Assembly: GCA_027858895.1 (NCBI GenBank)
Contig: JAQIBX010000026.1
Location: 1 to 42,044 of the forward strand
Length of the DNA stretch: 42,044 bases
Direction: 5' to 3'
Source of the DNA: Desulfuromusa sp.
GTDB lineage: Bacteria; Desulfobacterota; Desulfuromonadia; Desulfuromonadales; Geopsychrobacteraceae
Shown piece after piece: positions 1-10,400 of the stretch (positions within the stretch are counted from its first letter, which is position 1; each line of letters starts with the position of its first letter). Under the pieces are notes generated by a model, which ran no database searches, was not told where the DNA came from, and was given only the letters and a program-made list of their open reading frames with translations. Position numbers and translations under genes: made by a program.

Positions 1-28
1 CGAGTTATGCTCGAAAGTGGTGTTTGAG
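1..28 (+). repeat. IS256 left terminal inverted repeat
   Basis: Begins CGAGTTATGCTCGAAAG and pairs with the right repeat at 1387-1414. The strongest shared blocks are CGAGTTAT at the tip and TGGTGTTTG further in. Confidence 0.75.
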
Positions 29-108
29 GGAGATTTAAGAAAATAAAAGACGTACCCTGTTGGAACTGTTCGCCAAAACAGAAGTCCCAACAAAAAAAGG
101 ATACGTCT

Positions 109-1377
109 ATGAACAAGAATAAGGTCACTACACTCAAAGCTCCAAGAGAAATCTCTGAAGATCCGCTGACCGAGTTGCTCCGAGCCGGGGCCAAGAAGTT
201 GATTGCAGAAGCTGTTGAAGCCGAGATTCAGGATTTTCTGGCGCAATATGCAGAGCTCAAAAACGAGAAGGGGCACCGTCAGGTCGTTAGGAATGCCTAT
301 TTGCCCGAGCGGGAAATTCTGACGGGGATCGGAGAGGTTGAAGTCAAGATTCCAAAAGTAAGGGATAAAAGTGGCCAGGGGATTAAATTCAATTCCGTTC
401 TGGTGCCGCCCTACTTGCGAAAGTGTAAAAATATCGAGGATCTATTGCCTTGGCTCTATCTCAAGGGCATTTCCACTGGAGACTTCCAGGAAGCTCTCCA
501 TACGCTTTTGGGAGTTAACGCCAAAGGATTATCTTCTTCAGCGATCAGTCGCTGCAAGCGTATCTGGGAGCAAGAGCATGAAGTCTGGGACCGACGCAGC
601 TTAGAAGGCAAGCGTTATGTTTACATTTGGGCCGACGGCATATATTTCAACATTCGCAGTGATGACGCCAGACAATGTATCCTCGTTATTATCGGTGTCA
701 CAGAGCAGGGGCGAAAAGAATTTATCGCTATCGAGGACGGTTACCGAGAGTCCGAGCAAAGTTGGTCAGAGGTTCTGCTACGGCTCAAATCACAAGGACT
801 GAAGCATGGCCCCAAGCTGGCTATCGGTGATGGTGCTCTGGGCTTCTGGAAAGCTTTGAGCAAGGTCTACCCAGAGACCCGCCATCAGCGCTGCTGGGTT
901 CATAAGACGGCCAATGTACTCAACAAGCTGCCGAAGAGTGTTCAACCCAAGGCTAAGCAGGCCTTGCATGAGATTTGGATGGCACCGACCAAAGGAGAAG
1001 CTTATAAGGCCTTCGATGCAGCGATATCGACATATTCAGCCAAGTACCCCAAGGCCATGCAGTGTTTGGGAAAAGACAAAGATCAGATGTTGGCTTTCTA
1101 TGATTTCCCGGCCACACATTGGCAACACATACGGACGAGTAACCCCATAGAATCAACCTTTGCCACCGTGCGTTTGCGGACGGCAAAAACCAGAGGCTGT
1201 GTGGCAAGGAAAACAATTTTGTCTATGGTCTTCAAGCTGGGACAAAGTGCACAGAATAGATGGCGCAAGTTGCGAGGATTTAAACTGCTGGCAGCGGTAA
1301 TACGAGGTGTTCAATTCAAAGATGGAGAGCCCATCGAGCCATTAACTGAGAGTGAACTCAACAGGGACGTCGCATGA
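109..1377 (+). CDS. IS256-family (Mutator-like) transposase
   Basis: Catalyses cut/copy transposition of the surrounding element through a DDE RNase-H-like domain. The 422 residues are near the usual length (about 400). Candidate catalytic residues are D176 (in WADGIYF), D241 (in AIGDGALGF) and E348 (in NPIEST). The family signature around residues 259-275 (HQRCWVHKTANVLNKLPK) lies between the second Asp and the Glu. The N-terminal part (residues 15-75) has the characteristic GAKKLI...AEI..FL...Y segment. The ATG is preceded by AAAAAAGGATACGTCT, a plausible ribosome site. The frame is intact, so the copy may be active. Confidence 0.93.
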   Translation: MNKNKVTTLKAPREISEDPLTELLRAGAKKLIAEAVEAEIQDFLAQYAELKNEKGHRQVVRNAYLPEREILTGIGEVEVKIPKVRDKSGQGIKFNSVLVPPYLRKCKNIEDLLPWLYLKGISTGDFQEALHTLLGVNAKGLSSSAISRCKRIWEQEHEVWDRRSLEGKRYVYIWADGIYFNIRSDDARQCILVIIGVTEQGRKEFIAIEDGYRESEQSWSEVLLRLKSQGLKHGPKLAIGDGALGFWKALSKVYPETRHQRCWVHKTANVLNKLPKSVQPKAKQALHEIWMAPTKGEAYKAFDAAISTYSAKYPKAMQCLGKDKDQMLAFYDFPATHWQHIRTSNPIESTFATVRLRTAKTRGCVARKTILSMVFKLGQSAQNRWRKLRGFKLLAAVIRGVQFKDGEPIEPLTESELNRDVA

Positions 1378-1386
1378 TGGAATTTT

Positions 1387-1414
1387 CCCAAACACCAGAC
1401 TTGACTATAACTCG
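1387..1414 (-). repeat. IS256 right terminal inverted repeat
   Basis: Read on the minus strand it begins CGAGTTATAGTCAAG and matches the left terminal repeat. It lies nine bases after the transposase stop codon. Confidence 0.75.
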
Positions 1415-1886
1415 AAAAGATATGCACCGAGTCGAGCCGTTGCTTTGAGGTGTCCAGGGTAAACAGCTTGGTCAATGTCTCCGAGACATTCTCAAACAGC
1501 GCCTGATCCAGACCGAGATGACCTACATGATCCCGCATAGTCCAGAGGGTGCGGGTCGAGACATAGGAACTAAAATCAGAGGCATCGGTCACATTGAGCG
1601 CATACTGCCAGAGAATATTGAAGGCAAACTGTTGCACCGTCTCTTCGTCGGTCAGATCCTCCATCTGCTGTAGAAGAACCAGGCCGAGCATCGCGTAGAG
1701 TTCTTTAGTCTGCCGCCCCTTCGATTCGTCATACAGTTCGAAGAGCTTCTCAGCCGGAAGCTGGTGAAGAATCTCTTCGCGAAACAGGTGCGCCCAGGAC
1801 GTTTCTAAAAGTGCAAGTCGTTTCGGGCCAAGATGCTCAAACGGGTTGAACATGTCGTAGGTTTTGTGGTCTTTGACATGAATCAT
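1415..1886 (-). pseudogene. IS1182-type transposase, N-terminal fragment
   Basis: The first roughly 157 residues match the N-terminal (DUF772-like) region of IS1182/IS5-type transposases, including MFNPFEHLGPKRLALLE, the EEILHQLPAE segment and the KQRLDSVHIF motif just before the break. The frame is cut at 1414/1415 by the IS256 element; translation across the junction continues only into insertion-sequence DNA and stops at 1311. The ATG at 1886 is the natural start. The C-terminal catalytic half would lie to the left of this window. This gene is certainly non-functional as it stands. Confidence 0.85.
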
Positions 1887-1893
1887 GCGACCT

Positions 1894-1995
1894 CCGGATA
1901 ACCAGTTGAATTCATTGCGGTTATCCTACCATGGGGCAATGTGGTTGAAAAGGAAAAATCCTGAGCTTTGTCAGTTATTTCAGCTGGTTATCCGG
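1894..1995. repeat. 12-bp inverted repeat, likely IS1182 end
   Basis: CCGGATAACCAG at 1894-1905 and its perfect reverse complement at 1984-1995 flank 78 bases, just upstream of the truncated transposase start. This could be the terminal and subterminal repeat of the IS1182 element. I see no gene between 1887 and 2117; the remainder is AT-rich spacer downstream of the large minus-strand operon. Confidence 0.4.
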
Positions 1996-2117
1996 ACACG
2001 ACGTTTTTGCGAGTCCATCAATATTGACTGGTTCGTCAATGCAGACTGCTATTTACAAATGGCCTTTTAACGAAAAAGACCACAACACCCAGCTCTATTG
2101 ATTGAACATGACTATCT

Positions 2118-5100
2118 TCACTCTGAAGAAAACATTTCTGAGAACTTTCTTTTCAACTGCCGAATCAAAGAAATCCTTAAACTTTCTGATAAATTGCATA
2201 TTCTTTCATAAATATCATCAATATGCATTCCATCAATATGGGACTGTACAGTTTTCCTCATTTTGCTGACTTCATCATAATTTTCATGATGAATATACTC
2301 AGGGACGCTGCTCAACTCTGACACGAGTTTTTCGCAGTGAACAACACTTCTAGTAGCAATAAACGGTATTTCATCCCTCACCTTGGTCAACCAAGTAATT
2401 TCTTTTTTCTGCCTTTCGTTCTCAACAGACTGTTTAATACTCGCAAAAATCAGATCAACAAATCTTGTTATTTCATTTCGGTCAACCAAAGAAATCCAAG
2501 TTGGTACATTGTTAAGCTTTGACAACTGTCTTTCACATTCAGGCACTGACCAAGAGTCAAGCTCATCAAGTTTAGGAGAAATATCCCTTAACCACTGAGT
2601 TGAAAGTTCCATTTTATCTTTAAGGATATTGTTTTTAAACTCAACATATACTTCTTCTAAATCACAAAACAGTTCGCCATCAGCACTCTCTACTTGACGT
2701 ATTATCTCCTGAATACGATGATCTACCTGCTCCTCAAGTAGTATTTCTAGTTCCTCAGGTGGAATTTCAAGTGATTCCCAGCGCTGCATGTCCTTCTTAA
2801 AAATCATTAGTTGTTCAAACACTTCAACAACATCATTTTCATCTTTGGTTCCTGAAAATATGTGCTGTAAATCCTTAACAAAGACCAGTAAGTTTTCTAC
2901 TGCTTGCAAACCGTCTATATGATAATTATAGACCTCACCTAAACGCTTCTTATGCTGACTTTCAATATCTGCATAAATATGTTTACGAGATTTAAGCTTA
3001 ACAATTAAATCAGATATGTCTTTAGCATCAATTTTTTTATAAGCTGCAGTCAAAGTAACTACCAGCCCATCTACTTCTTTAATATGATGCCTAAGCGAGA
3101 GCACTTTATCTTTCAATGTTGGTTCAGGCAAACGAACAATGTCAGTAGCCTTATTAAGACTCATTTCATACTCAGCACGCTTATCAATTTGATAAATAAT
3201 TGTATTTTTTTGTTCGTCTAGGCATGTTGCCTCATCTTCTAAGCCTAAAGTTTCTAGTCCACGAATCCTGTTCTCCATCTTTTCACGAAATACTGATACT
3301 TGCTTAATATTGTTACACGACTGGCTACTAATCCATTCAGCGAGGCTTACACTAAGCAATGAGTTGACATGAGACACCAATGCAGTTAACTCGTGAATTT
3401 GACTGTCTGCCCATAATTCGCTCTCCCCTTCCATCTTACTTATTTTCTGGGCAAACTTGCTCCCGCAGTAGATGAGGCTATCGACATTTCTTTGGCGTTC
3501 AGCTCTCTCAAAGCTTTTTTCAAGCTCCTCAAGCTCTTTATAATGTTTTCCAACCGTGAGCTCAGCTTCTAAGGCTTTATCCCTGACGTAAGAAAACATC
3601 CCTTCAAGAGACTCGGGCAAAGGGTCTGCTTTTCTTTGTTTTTCAGCGGCTTTAAAAAGTAAGATTTTCTGTGAAAGATTTTTTTCGTCTTCAATCTTTA
3701 TCAATATGGAGTTCCAACGTTGATTAGCATCTTCCTCCAGGAAGAGAAGGTTGGTCTTTGCAAGCCCCTGTATATCGAAAGAATATTTTCCTTTTTTATT
3801 TGGGAGGACATGCACTAACCATTCTTCCAGAGAGCAACTATCCCCATTAAGTTTTAAAGCCCGCGGTGGCAGCTCTTTAGCAAGCATTAATCCCAAGATA
3901 ACACCAGCAGACGATGCATTAAAGCCATAGGGTGGAGACAAGAGCATCTTGAAAGTTTCTCCCAGTGTTCTACCGCTGTCTTCGAGGTGTGCATTCTCAA
4001 CTACCTGTAGGACTTCAGCTAAAGGCTCTTCTTCGGGTTTTTGACGCAACTTTCCATCAGTTCCCAACACTTTCCAGTCCTGCACAAGTAAACGTCGTAC
4101 ACGATTTTGCATCGCTTTTTGTTGTAAGGCCACCCAATCACCGTTGACTTGTCGGCCCACGAGAGCTCTCATCAAGCTCATACAATCACGAGGACCAGCC
4201 CCCGATTTAGAACCAAACCCATCAAATGGGAATGAAATAACCTTCGGGTACACCTGCTCAAACAACCAGCTGGCAACGGCATTGAGCCTTTTTTCAGGGA
4301 CGTCTTCAATACCAGCGACGTAGTAATTACGTTCGAGTTGTGATTTTTGTACGCCATCTTTTAAAGCTCTAAGGGCCCTTTTTTGTTCCTCTGGGATAAA
4401 CCGACGAAACTTATCTTGTTCATCTGCACCAAATTCTTCGTCTACAACGTATGCCCTAGCCAAACTCTCACAAATCTTGCCATCACGATCATGTAAAACA
4501 ATTGACCAAATAGGAGCCTTCTGCTCATCCAAGTTACGTTTATAGGCCGCAGAAATTGCACAGGCTACAGCGTCATAATCCTCATCCTCCTGAACAAGAA
4601 CATATACAACGTGCCCCTTAGGATCATCGTGAGAACTTGCTGTTTTCCAATTCTCAATCGCTCCCTTCAAGACGCCACTGATATTTGCAGCGTCCGCAAG
4701 GGAGGATTCATAAAACCAATCAGAGGTTGATATGTTTTTTTTATTAGAGAAATCTGGATTAATATCCGTAAGTTCAGCGTAATTACTTCCCCTATGAATA
4801 AAAATTTCGCTAATTTTTTTTCTATCAATTTCTCTTAATTTTTTATTCAGTAACACCTGGAATTGTCCACGTGTCGCAGCATCCGCGATCAACTCATATT
4901 GGCCAAGGTCAGCATTCCACTCAACAACACCAACTTCATTACTCAGAGAAGAAAGGGTTGTATTTAAAATTTCATCAGACAACCCAGAAACAAAACCGAG
5001 TAATTTATCTACAAATAATTTCTCACGTGTTTCTATGCGCAACTTATCGAGTATCATTACCCCCGCGAGGAGCAATTTTTGCTCTGGCGTAAGCTTGGAC

Positions 5101-6620
5101 TTATACTTTTCTAAAACCGCCTGCAATGTCTCTGCGATAGAGCCACCTTGGGTACGTTCTGCTGCAATGATTTCAGGCAGCATACTTTGTAAAACCAACT
5201 CTGCTGGAGAGATATAGTAAAGATCACCGTCGATCTGATGAGGGTTGAACGCGACATTTTCAACAGCATCTTTGATAAACGTTAAAGCGGAACGTGACTG
5301 AACAATATCTTGTTGTCTTGTCAAAAACCATGTGGTCAACGGATGAAGAGGCCAACAACCATTGACGACCACTTGCTTAAACTTCTCAAAATCAGACCAT
5401 ACGGGGATCCGCTTGAATCCTGGCAAGCTCGAACAGAACAAACTATGGATCTCTGCCCATCCCCCTTTCGGCTGATAGGTCTCTAAAGCATGACTGAGCT
5501 TTTCTTCATCATGTTTTTCAATCAGGTGAGCAAATAAAGTTTCAAGGTTGGTAGAGAGATATAATTTTTCTGAAGAATCAAACCTAGTAATATATCTTTG
5601 TAACTGTAATAAATCCCGCTGGTTAAAACGATTCAAATATGCTTTTAATTCGTATTGAATAAAACCAACGAACCTTGCCTTGTCGCTACAGTCCTGTATC
5701 CCTTGGAATATTTGCTGCAAAGCTGAATCACCGGCCAAGTTGGGTTTTTCTGCTGCGTACTCTAGATATCGACCAAATTCATCAAACAAGATGACTAAGC
5801 CAGAAAAGTGACCTGCAGGGCCACAATAGACTTCACAGACAGTTTTTATTAAATCTTGTGCTGACTCATGGCCATCAACAGGAATTCTAGTGCCGTTTGC
5901 TTTAAAGAAGACATCGTCAACAATCGAATACAGATCCTCATCTTGTTCTTGTAATTTATCGATAATAGTTATTAGGGCTTCATTTATGCCAGCCTTATCA
6001 AACTCATTTTTTCTGAACTCATAATTTCTTATGACAAAATCTTCTGCATACTGAAAGCGTGGCGAGAGCTCGGTAATAGGATCTAAATCCACGTTTGCAT
6101 TCTTTAATTGTCGAATAATTCCGCGGCTCAGTTCACTCCCTAAGTGAAAATTCGACATACCATCGAGTGTAACAACCAATGCAGGTTTCTTCAGCTTCTC
6201 CAGTAATTCAGCAACATTATTGCCAATCTCTGCATCAGCGGCATAAATGTTCTTTAGTATGCAGAGCGCTTCTGGGGAATTTGGTTGACTTAAAAGTTGA
6301 GACGCAGTGAGAGCGAAATGAGACTTACCAGAACCGTATCCAGCAACTGCTAGCAAAAGAGGGTTGATATTTAAGGTGTCAGGAGAGAGGCACAGTGAAT
6401 TAATCAAATCATGAATAAAAGTTGCCGTATCCGTTAGCTTGTAAGATCGGCTAACACCTTTATCATCATTTTCACTTACACCATGATAACGTGGCCCATG
6501 GAAAACAAAGTTTTCAGATGCAACCTTTGCACGTTCAGGGTTTTCTTGAGCCCATCTGAGTTGAACAGCTCCTTCGAAAAAAAGCTCTTTCTTAAATCCA
6601 ACCAGGTCTCCAATTACCAT
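2118..6620 (-). CDS. Large BrxC/PglY-like P-loop ATPase
   Basis: Last gene of the five-gene operon, 1500 residues. Seen: a Walker A motif GYGSGKSH at residues 94-101 and a hydrophobic Walker B VILFDE at 276-281. An N-terminal ATPase region of about 600 residues is followed by a long, charged, helix-rich tail with predicted coiled coils (roughly 1000-1500). The P-loop wording and overall plan resemble the BrxC/PglY (DUF6079-like) ATPases of BREX and Pgl phage-defence systems, which are usually about 1200 residues. The assignment is by resemblance only. The ATG follows AAGGGGGGAACATA, a strong ribosome site, 16 bases after the preceding gene. A restriction or sensing role is inferred from context. 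It could instead be an unrelated defence AAA-type ATPase. Confidence 0.72.
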   Translation of the reverse strand: MVIGDLVGFKKELFFEGAVQLRWAQENPERAKVASENFVFHGPRYHGVSENDDKGVSRSYKLTDTATFIHDLINSLCLSPDTLNINPLLLAVAGYGSGKSHFALTASQLLSQPNSPEALCILKNIYAADAEIGNNVAELLEKLKKPALVVTLDGMSNFHLGSELSRGIIRQLKNANVDLDPITELSPRFQYAEDFVIRNYEFRKNEFDKAGINEALITIIDKLQEQDEDLYSIVDDVFFKANGTRIPVDGHESAQDLIKTVCEVYCGPAGHFSGLVILFDEFGRYLEYAAEKPNLAGDSALQQIFQGIQDCSDKARFVGFIQYELKAYLNRFNQRDLLQLQRYITRFDSSEKLYLSTNLETLFAHLIEKHDEEKLSHALETYQPKGGWAEIHSLFCSSLPGFKRIPVWSDFEKFKQVVVNGCWPLHPLTTWFLTRQQDIVQSRSALTFIKDAVENVAFNPHQIDGDLYYISPAELVLQSMLPEIIAAERTQGGSIAETLQAVLEKYKSKLTPEQKLLLAGVMILDKLRIETREKLFVDKLLGFVSGLSDEILNTTLSSLSNEVGVVEWNADLGQYELIADAATRGQFQVLLNKKLREIDRKKISEIFIHRGSNYAELTDINPDFSNKKNISTSDWFYESSLADAANISGVLKGAIENWKTASSHDDPKGHVVYVLVQEDEDYDAVACAISAAYKRNLDEQKAPIWSIVLHDRDGKICESLARAYVVDEEFGADEQDKFRRFIPEEQKRALRALKDGVQKSQLERNYYVAGIEDVPEKRLNAVASWLFEQVYPKVISFPFDGFGSKSGAGPRDCMSLMRALVGRQVNGDWVALQQKAMQNRVRRLLVQDWKVLGTDGKLRQKPEEEPLAEVLQVVENAHLEDSGRTLGETFKMLLSPPYGFNASSAGVILGLMLAKELPPRALKLNGDSCSLEEWLVHVLPNKKGKYSFDIQGLAKTNLLFLEEDANQRWNSILIKIEDEKNLSQKILLFKAAEKQRKADPLPESLEGMFSYVRDKALEAELTVGKHYKELEELEKSFERAERQRNVDSLIYCGSKFAQKISKMEGESELWADSQIHELTALVSHVNSLLSVSLAEWISSQSCNNIKQVSVFREKMENRIRGLETLGLEDEATCLDEQKNTIIYQIDKRAEYEMSLNKATDIVRLPEPTLKDKVLSLRHHIKEVDGLVVTLTAAYKKIDAKDISDLIVKLKSRKHIYADIESQHKKRLGEVYNYHIDGLQAVENLLVFVKDLQHIFSGTKDENDVVEVFEQLMIFKKDMQRWESLEIPPEELEILLEEQVDHRIQEIIRQVESADGELFCDLEEVYVEFKNNILKDKMELSTQWLRDISPKLDELDSWSVPECERQLSKLNNVPTWISLVDRNEITRFVDLIFASIKQSVENERQKKEITWLTKVRDEIPFIATRSVVHCEKLVSELSSVPEYIHHENYDEVSKMRKTVQSHIDGMHIDDIYERICNLSESLRISLIRQLKRKFSEMFSSE

Positions 6621-6636
6621 TATGTTCCCCCCTTGA

Positions 6637-7464
6637 TCATACCAAATTATCGTAAAGACAATTAATTACCGTTTCGGCTGCAGCTGTCCTCAGAAGCAAT
6701 GCCTCACCTGTCTGGCGATCAATTTTCAACAAACCATTGTCAGCCATCCAATCGAGAAAAATATTCACTTCAACCTCTTTGCATCCAAGTGTTGCTAAAA
6801 AATTTGATGTGCCCTCAATATTTGCAATTGATATTTGTTGGTCGTTCGGAAAATATTCCTCCCATGCTGACAGGAGGAGAAAGGCATATCCATAATAAAA
6901 CTCTTGAGTCATTGGGGCTATGCTTCTTACGATCGTCCCATTTTCTTCCACTAACGCTCGACAAAGGTCAAAACTAGAATCATTTGAATACATGCGCAAA
7001 AGGGGACTTATATTCTTAAAAGGCGTTTTAAGGTACGTCGTAAGATCATCACGAAAGAATGTTCGCCCTAAAGGCAGTTGCCCTTCTCCAAACACCCTGT
7101 ACCAAGCTTCTGCACCGCCTTGACGACGACAAAACATTAAATGTAAAAGCCATTGCGTCAAATTTTCTTTGAGGTAAATATCCTGTTCAAATATCTCTTC
7201 ACCAAAGGAAGTTAAACTCAAGCGGAAGCATGCACCACCAATGCGTTCAACGTTTAGAAGCCCCATGCCTTGAGCATACTTAATCGTTGGTTCGACTTTA
7301 CCAGTAGATTTACCCGTTGGAATACCAGTAACACTCGAAATTTTATCAATGGTCCCCTGTTTTTGTGACTCAGCGAACTGCATAAGCTTTGCAAGATAAC
7401 TACTTTCAGGCGCAAATGTATCGTGAAAGGATAAAGGCAGTCTTATAAACTGATCTTTTGACAA
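6637..7464 (-). CDS. DUF4007-like small protein of the defence operon
   Basis: 275 residues. The N terminus reads LPLSFHDTFAPESSYLAKL, followed by a putative winged-helix region (IDKISSVTGIPTGKSTGKVEPTIKY...MGLL) and then LTSFGEEIFEQDIYL. This order (F-H-[DE]-T-F, helix-turn-helix-like block, LT..GE.IF..D.YL) resembles DUF4007, a family known near Dnd/phosphorothioation-linked and other defence genes. The function is unknown; a DNA-binding or adaptor subunit is an inference. I use the TTG at 7464: AGGAG lies eight bases upstream, whereas the nearby ATG at 7469 is out of frame and too close to it. The ribosome site overlaps the stop codon of the upstream gene, which implies coupled translation. 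Confidence 0.65.
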   Translation of the reverse strand: MSKDQFIRLPLSFHDTFAPESSYLAKLMQFAESQKQGTIDKISSVTGIPTGKSTGKVEPTIKYAQGMGLLNVERIGGACFRLSLTSFGEEIFEQDIYLKENLTQWLLHLMFCRRQGGAEAWYRVFGEGQLPLGRTFFRDDLTTYLKTPFKNISPLLRMYSNDSSFDLCRALVEENGTIVRSIAPMTQEFYYGYAFLLLSAWEEYFPNDQQISIANIEGTSNFLATLGCKEVEVNIFLDWMADNGLLKIDRQTGEALLLRTAAAETVINCLYDNLV

Positions 7465-7476
7465 ACCATTGACTCC

Positions 7477-10400
7477 TTATGCTTTAATGCGACTTTCAAG
7501 TGAATTTATTTTTAACGGGATAACTCTATCCCTTAATCGTTCATCAGAGGAAGCAACTGGACCTAGCGACAAACATTCACCTTTTTGAAGACTTTTTAAT
7601 CGCTGCACCCACTCGTCACGATTAGTTCCCGGAACATTATCTTTTAAAATATCTGCATAGCGCTTCACTTCTGTATCTGCAGGGGCAAAGAAGAGCTTAT
7701 GGCTTGCTTGAAATAATCGATCACGTTCTTCAGAATCAAAGTTGCTCAAAGTTTGTGTCGCAAGGATCAAAGAGATTCCAAACTTGCGACCTTCTCTAAG
7801 AAGCTTATCCAAAGGCGAATCATTTCGATGATCAAGGTTCTGAATTTCATCCAAAACAATGGGTAAGGGATTATCTTTATTACCACTTGAAGTCGCATAG
7901 TCATAAATATCCCAAAGAATAAATTCTGATATAATTCTTTGAAACTCCCTAGGAATTCTAGCAAGTTGCAATATATGTACTTTTGAATCATTACAGTTCA
8001 GCATTTGCTTCCAACCTGAATCAGATTTTTCCCTGAAGGGCTTCATTTTTATCAAAGGTGTTATCTTGTTTGACAGCGCTATCCCAACATCACCCTCTTC
8101 CTCTAAGCACTCAATTAACGTGTCAAGATCGAATTGATGATGTGATGAAAGTCCACTCTCAATGGCACGAATCAAAGCTGCAAATTGCTGCTGTCCAACA
8201 CTGTCAAACACTGAAGAGAAGACATTTGCAACACGGGTGGCCACATTAAAATCACTTTCTTCAATTGAACCAAAGCCCTCGATTACTGTGATTTGTTTCC
8301 TAAATGGATTCACGGGAAGTGGTTCTTTGATCACAAGATGCGTTTTCGGTTTTACAATTTGTGTGAAAGCCAGTTCAACCTGATTGGGCAAAAACCCATC
8401 TGTGTAATCAACGATCAAACTGTTCTGTTGCCTAAGTGCCAATTCTGCCAATAAACATTGAATCGCATAAGTTTTCCCTGAGCCTGAAGCTCCAAAAATC
8501 AACATGTGCCTATTGTTCAGATTTTCATGCCCATACTCCCAAAATATTTGTTGGTCACTACGATCTACACCTAATAATAGCCGGTTAGGAACGTCGTTGG
8601 TCAGCACAACAGGACCAAAGCCCTTAGGCTCTAGTGTTGGTTCTGGTGTTGGTTCTGGTGTTGGCTCTGGTGTTGGCTCTGGTGTTGCACTCTTGCATTG
8701 ACTACACAAATACTTAAGACAACTTCCAGGAATTTTTAATTCAGAATCACTGTTTTCCGAAAATAAGTTGGCAACAGCATCATGTCCGTATTGAAAATGG
8801 TAAATGTGGAAACCATCGAGAGACTTGTTACCATCAGCAAAACCGGTAACAGCAGGGTACAGTTTGGATGGTTCCGTTTTTAGATTTTGCTGATCAGACC
8901 AAAGAGTAACAACAGCGGCTTGCCACTCAATGTCAAAGTAACCTTCAACTAAATGCTCAAATGCTGCATTAACTTTATAAGAAACATCTTTAGTGAAATT
9001 CACCAAAGATCTAGTTGCAATAGCCCGCTGGAGTTGCGCCCACCAATAACGTCTATCAAATGCCGCGCTGCTCTCATCTTCAGTGTTTGGTTTAAATATT
9101 TGGGTAAGTCGAGCTAGACCAGCCTTAGTTTGTTCTATCGCCTTGCTAAGATGTTTGTCATTCGTCAGTGCTAATTTACACTCTATGATTGAAGCTTTTA
9201 TCTTAACAATTGAACCTTCCAAAAAGACCTCAAAACGAAGCAGATCAGGTCTTTGATTAACGTCCGCACCGTGAAACCAATGTTGCACAGAGTCAATTGG
9301 AACAATTTGCGTCATAATCGCGTTAGGCGAAGAAGAAAAAGCCTTTTTAACCATTGCATAAGCAACCACATCACGAATGTGCTCACTATTTCCAATGGCC
9401 TTAACAAGAGACAAACCTGTTATTTCTTGTGATTCTGAAATGACACTCTGAGAAACGAAGTTGCACTGTGATGTATCCCACGCAGGGTAAAGTACAGACA
9501 AGCGCTCACGCATTAAAACGATTAGACGGGACAACGTGTCCGCTTCTGTTGAAATAGTTAGGTTAAGTTCACCAGACAATCCAAGACCAGAACTAAATCC
9601 TACAATCTTACGATCTATAGCGTCATCAACACCGACATGATCGACTAACATTTTATCAATGTATGGATCAATACAAGCCAACCATTGAGTGTGCCTATGA
9701 AGCGCGGCGACAACTTTCTCCCAATCCGACATATCGACTCGGCCAAACACCAAATAGTTTTGATTTTTAGCGTTATGAGGGTGCTTTAGCCTAGCGCTCA
9801 ATTCAACATGACAGGTCTGCGCTCGTAACCGCCGGTTACTTAAAAGCGTCTGTCTTTGGTTCTCTTCAAATTTATTAACCGGACGAGGGTATTCTGAAAT
9901 TGGAAACTTATCGATATTCGAAGGTGAAAAATTGTATTCAAAAGGCGCAACCGGCTCAACCTCATCTCCGCCTTGTTGACTCATCATAAATTTGAGGAAA
10001 AAAGTAACATCAAAATCAGAGTTTTCCTTTTCAAGGAAATCCAAAACGTTCTTCCCTTGGGGAGCATAACGATGTCCCACACGGATGTTACATTTTCTTT
10101 CACGCCCCTCTTGTTGCAACCAATAGTCACGCCAGGCGGAAAGTTGGTTTGTAATTGCGATAGGTGAAGAGGAAGAAGTATAAACTTTTAGGTAAAGCTG
10201 AAAAGGGACGGCACTATCACTCTGATCTTTAAGGTAATCAACTAAAAAGTGATGAATCCCAGATAATGTCATTTTTAAATCTGTTGCGTTGACAACCAAA
10301 ATTTGAATTTGGTCATGTGCATAGGGGTGTAATTTTTGGTAGTCAGATAAAGTTTTCTGAATGATTCGAGATTCATCGTTTGGCTTAACAATACTTGAGA

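Larger units (their letters stand above)
1..1414 (+). mobile_element. IS256-family insertion sequence
   Basis: A complete-looking element carrying one transposase gene between imperfect terminal inverted repeats. The left end at base 1 and the reverse complement of the right end at base 1414 both begin CGAGTTAT and share TGGTGTTTG, with about 21 of the first 28 bases identical. The element sits inside an IS1182-type transposase reading frame that resumes at 1415. The window starts exactly at, or very near, the left end, so a target duplication cannot be checked; the right-flank candidate is AAAAGATA at 1415-1422. Confidence 0.85.

Noticed and set aside
8627-8686. CRISPR-like or mobile repeat
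   Set aside because: Contiguous 12-bp units encoding TPEP within an open frame.
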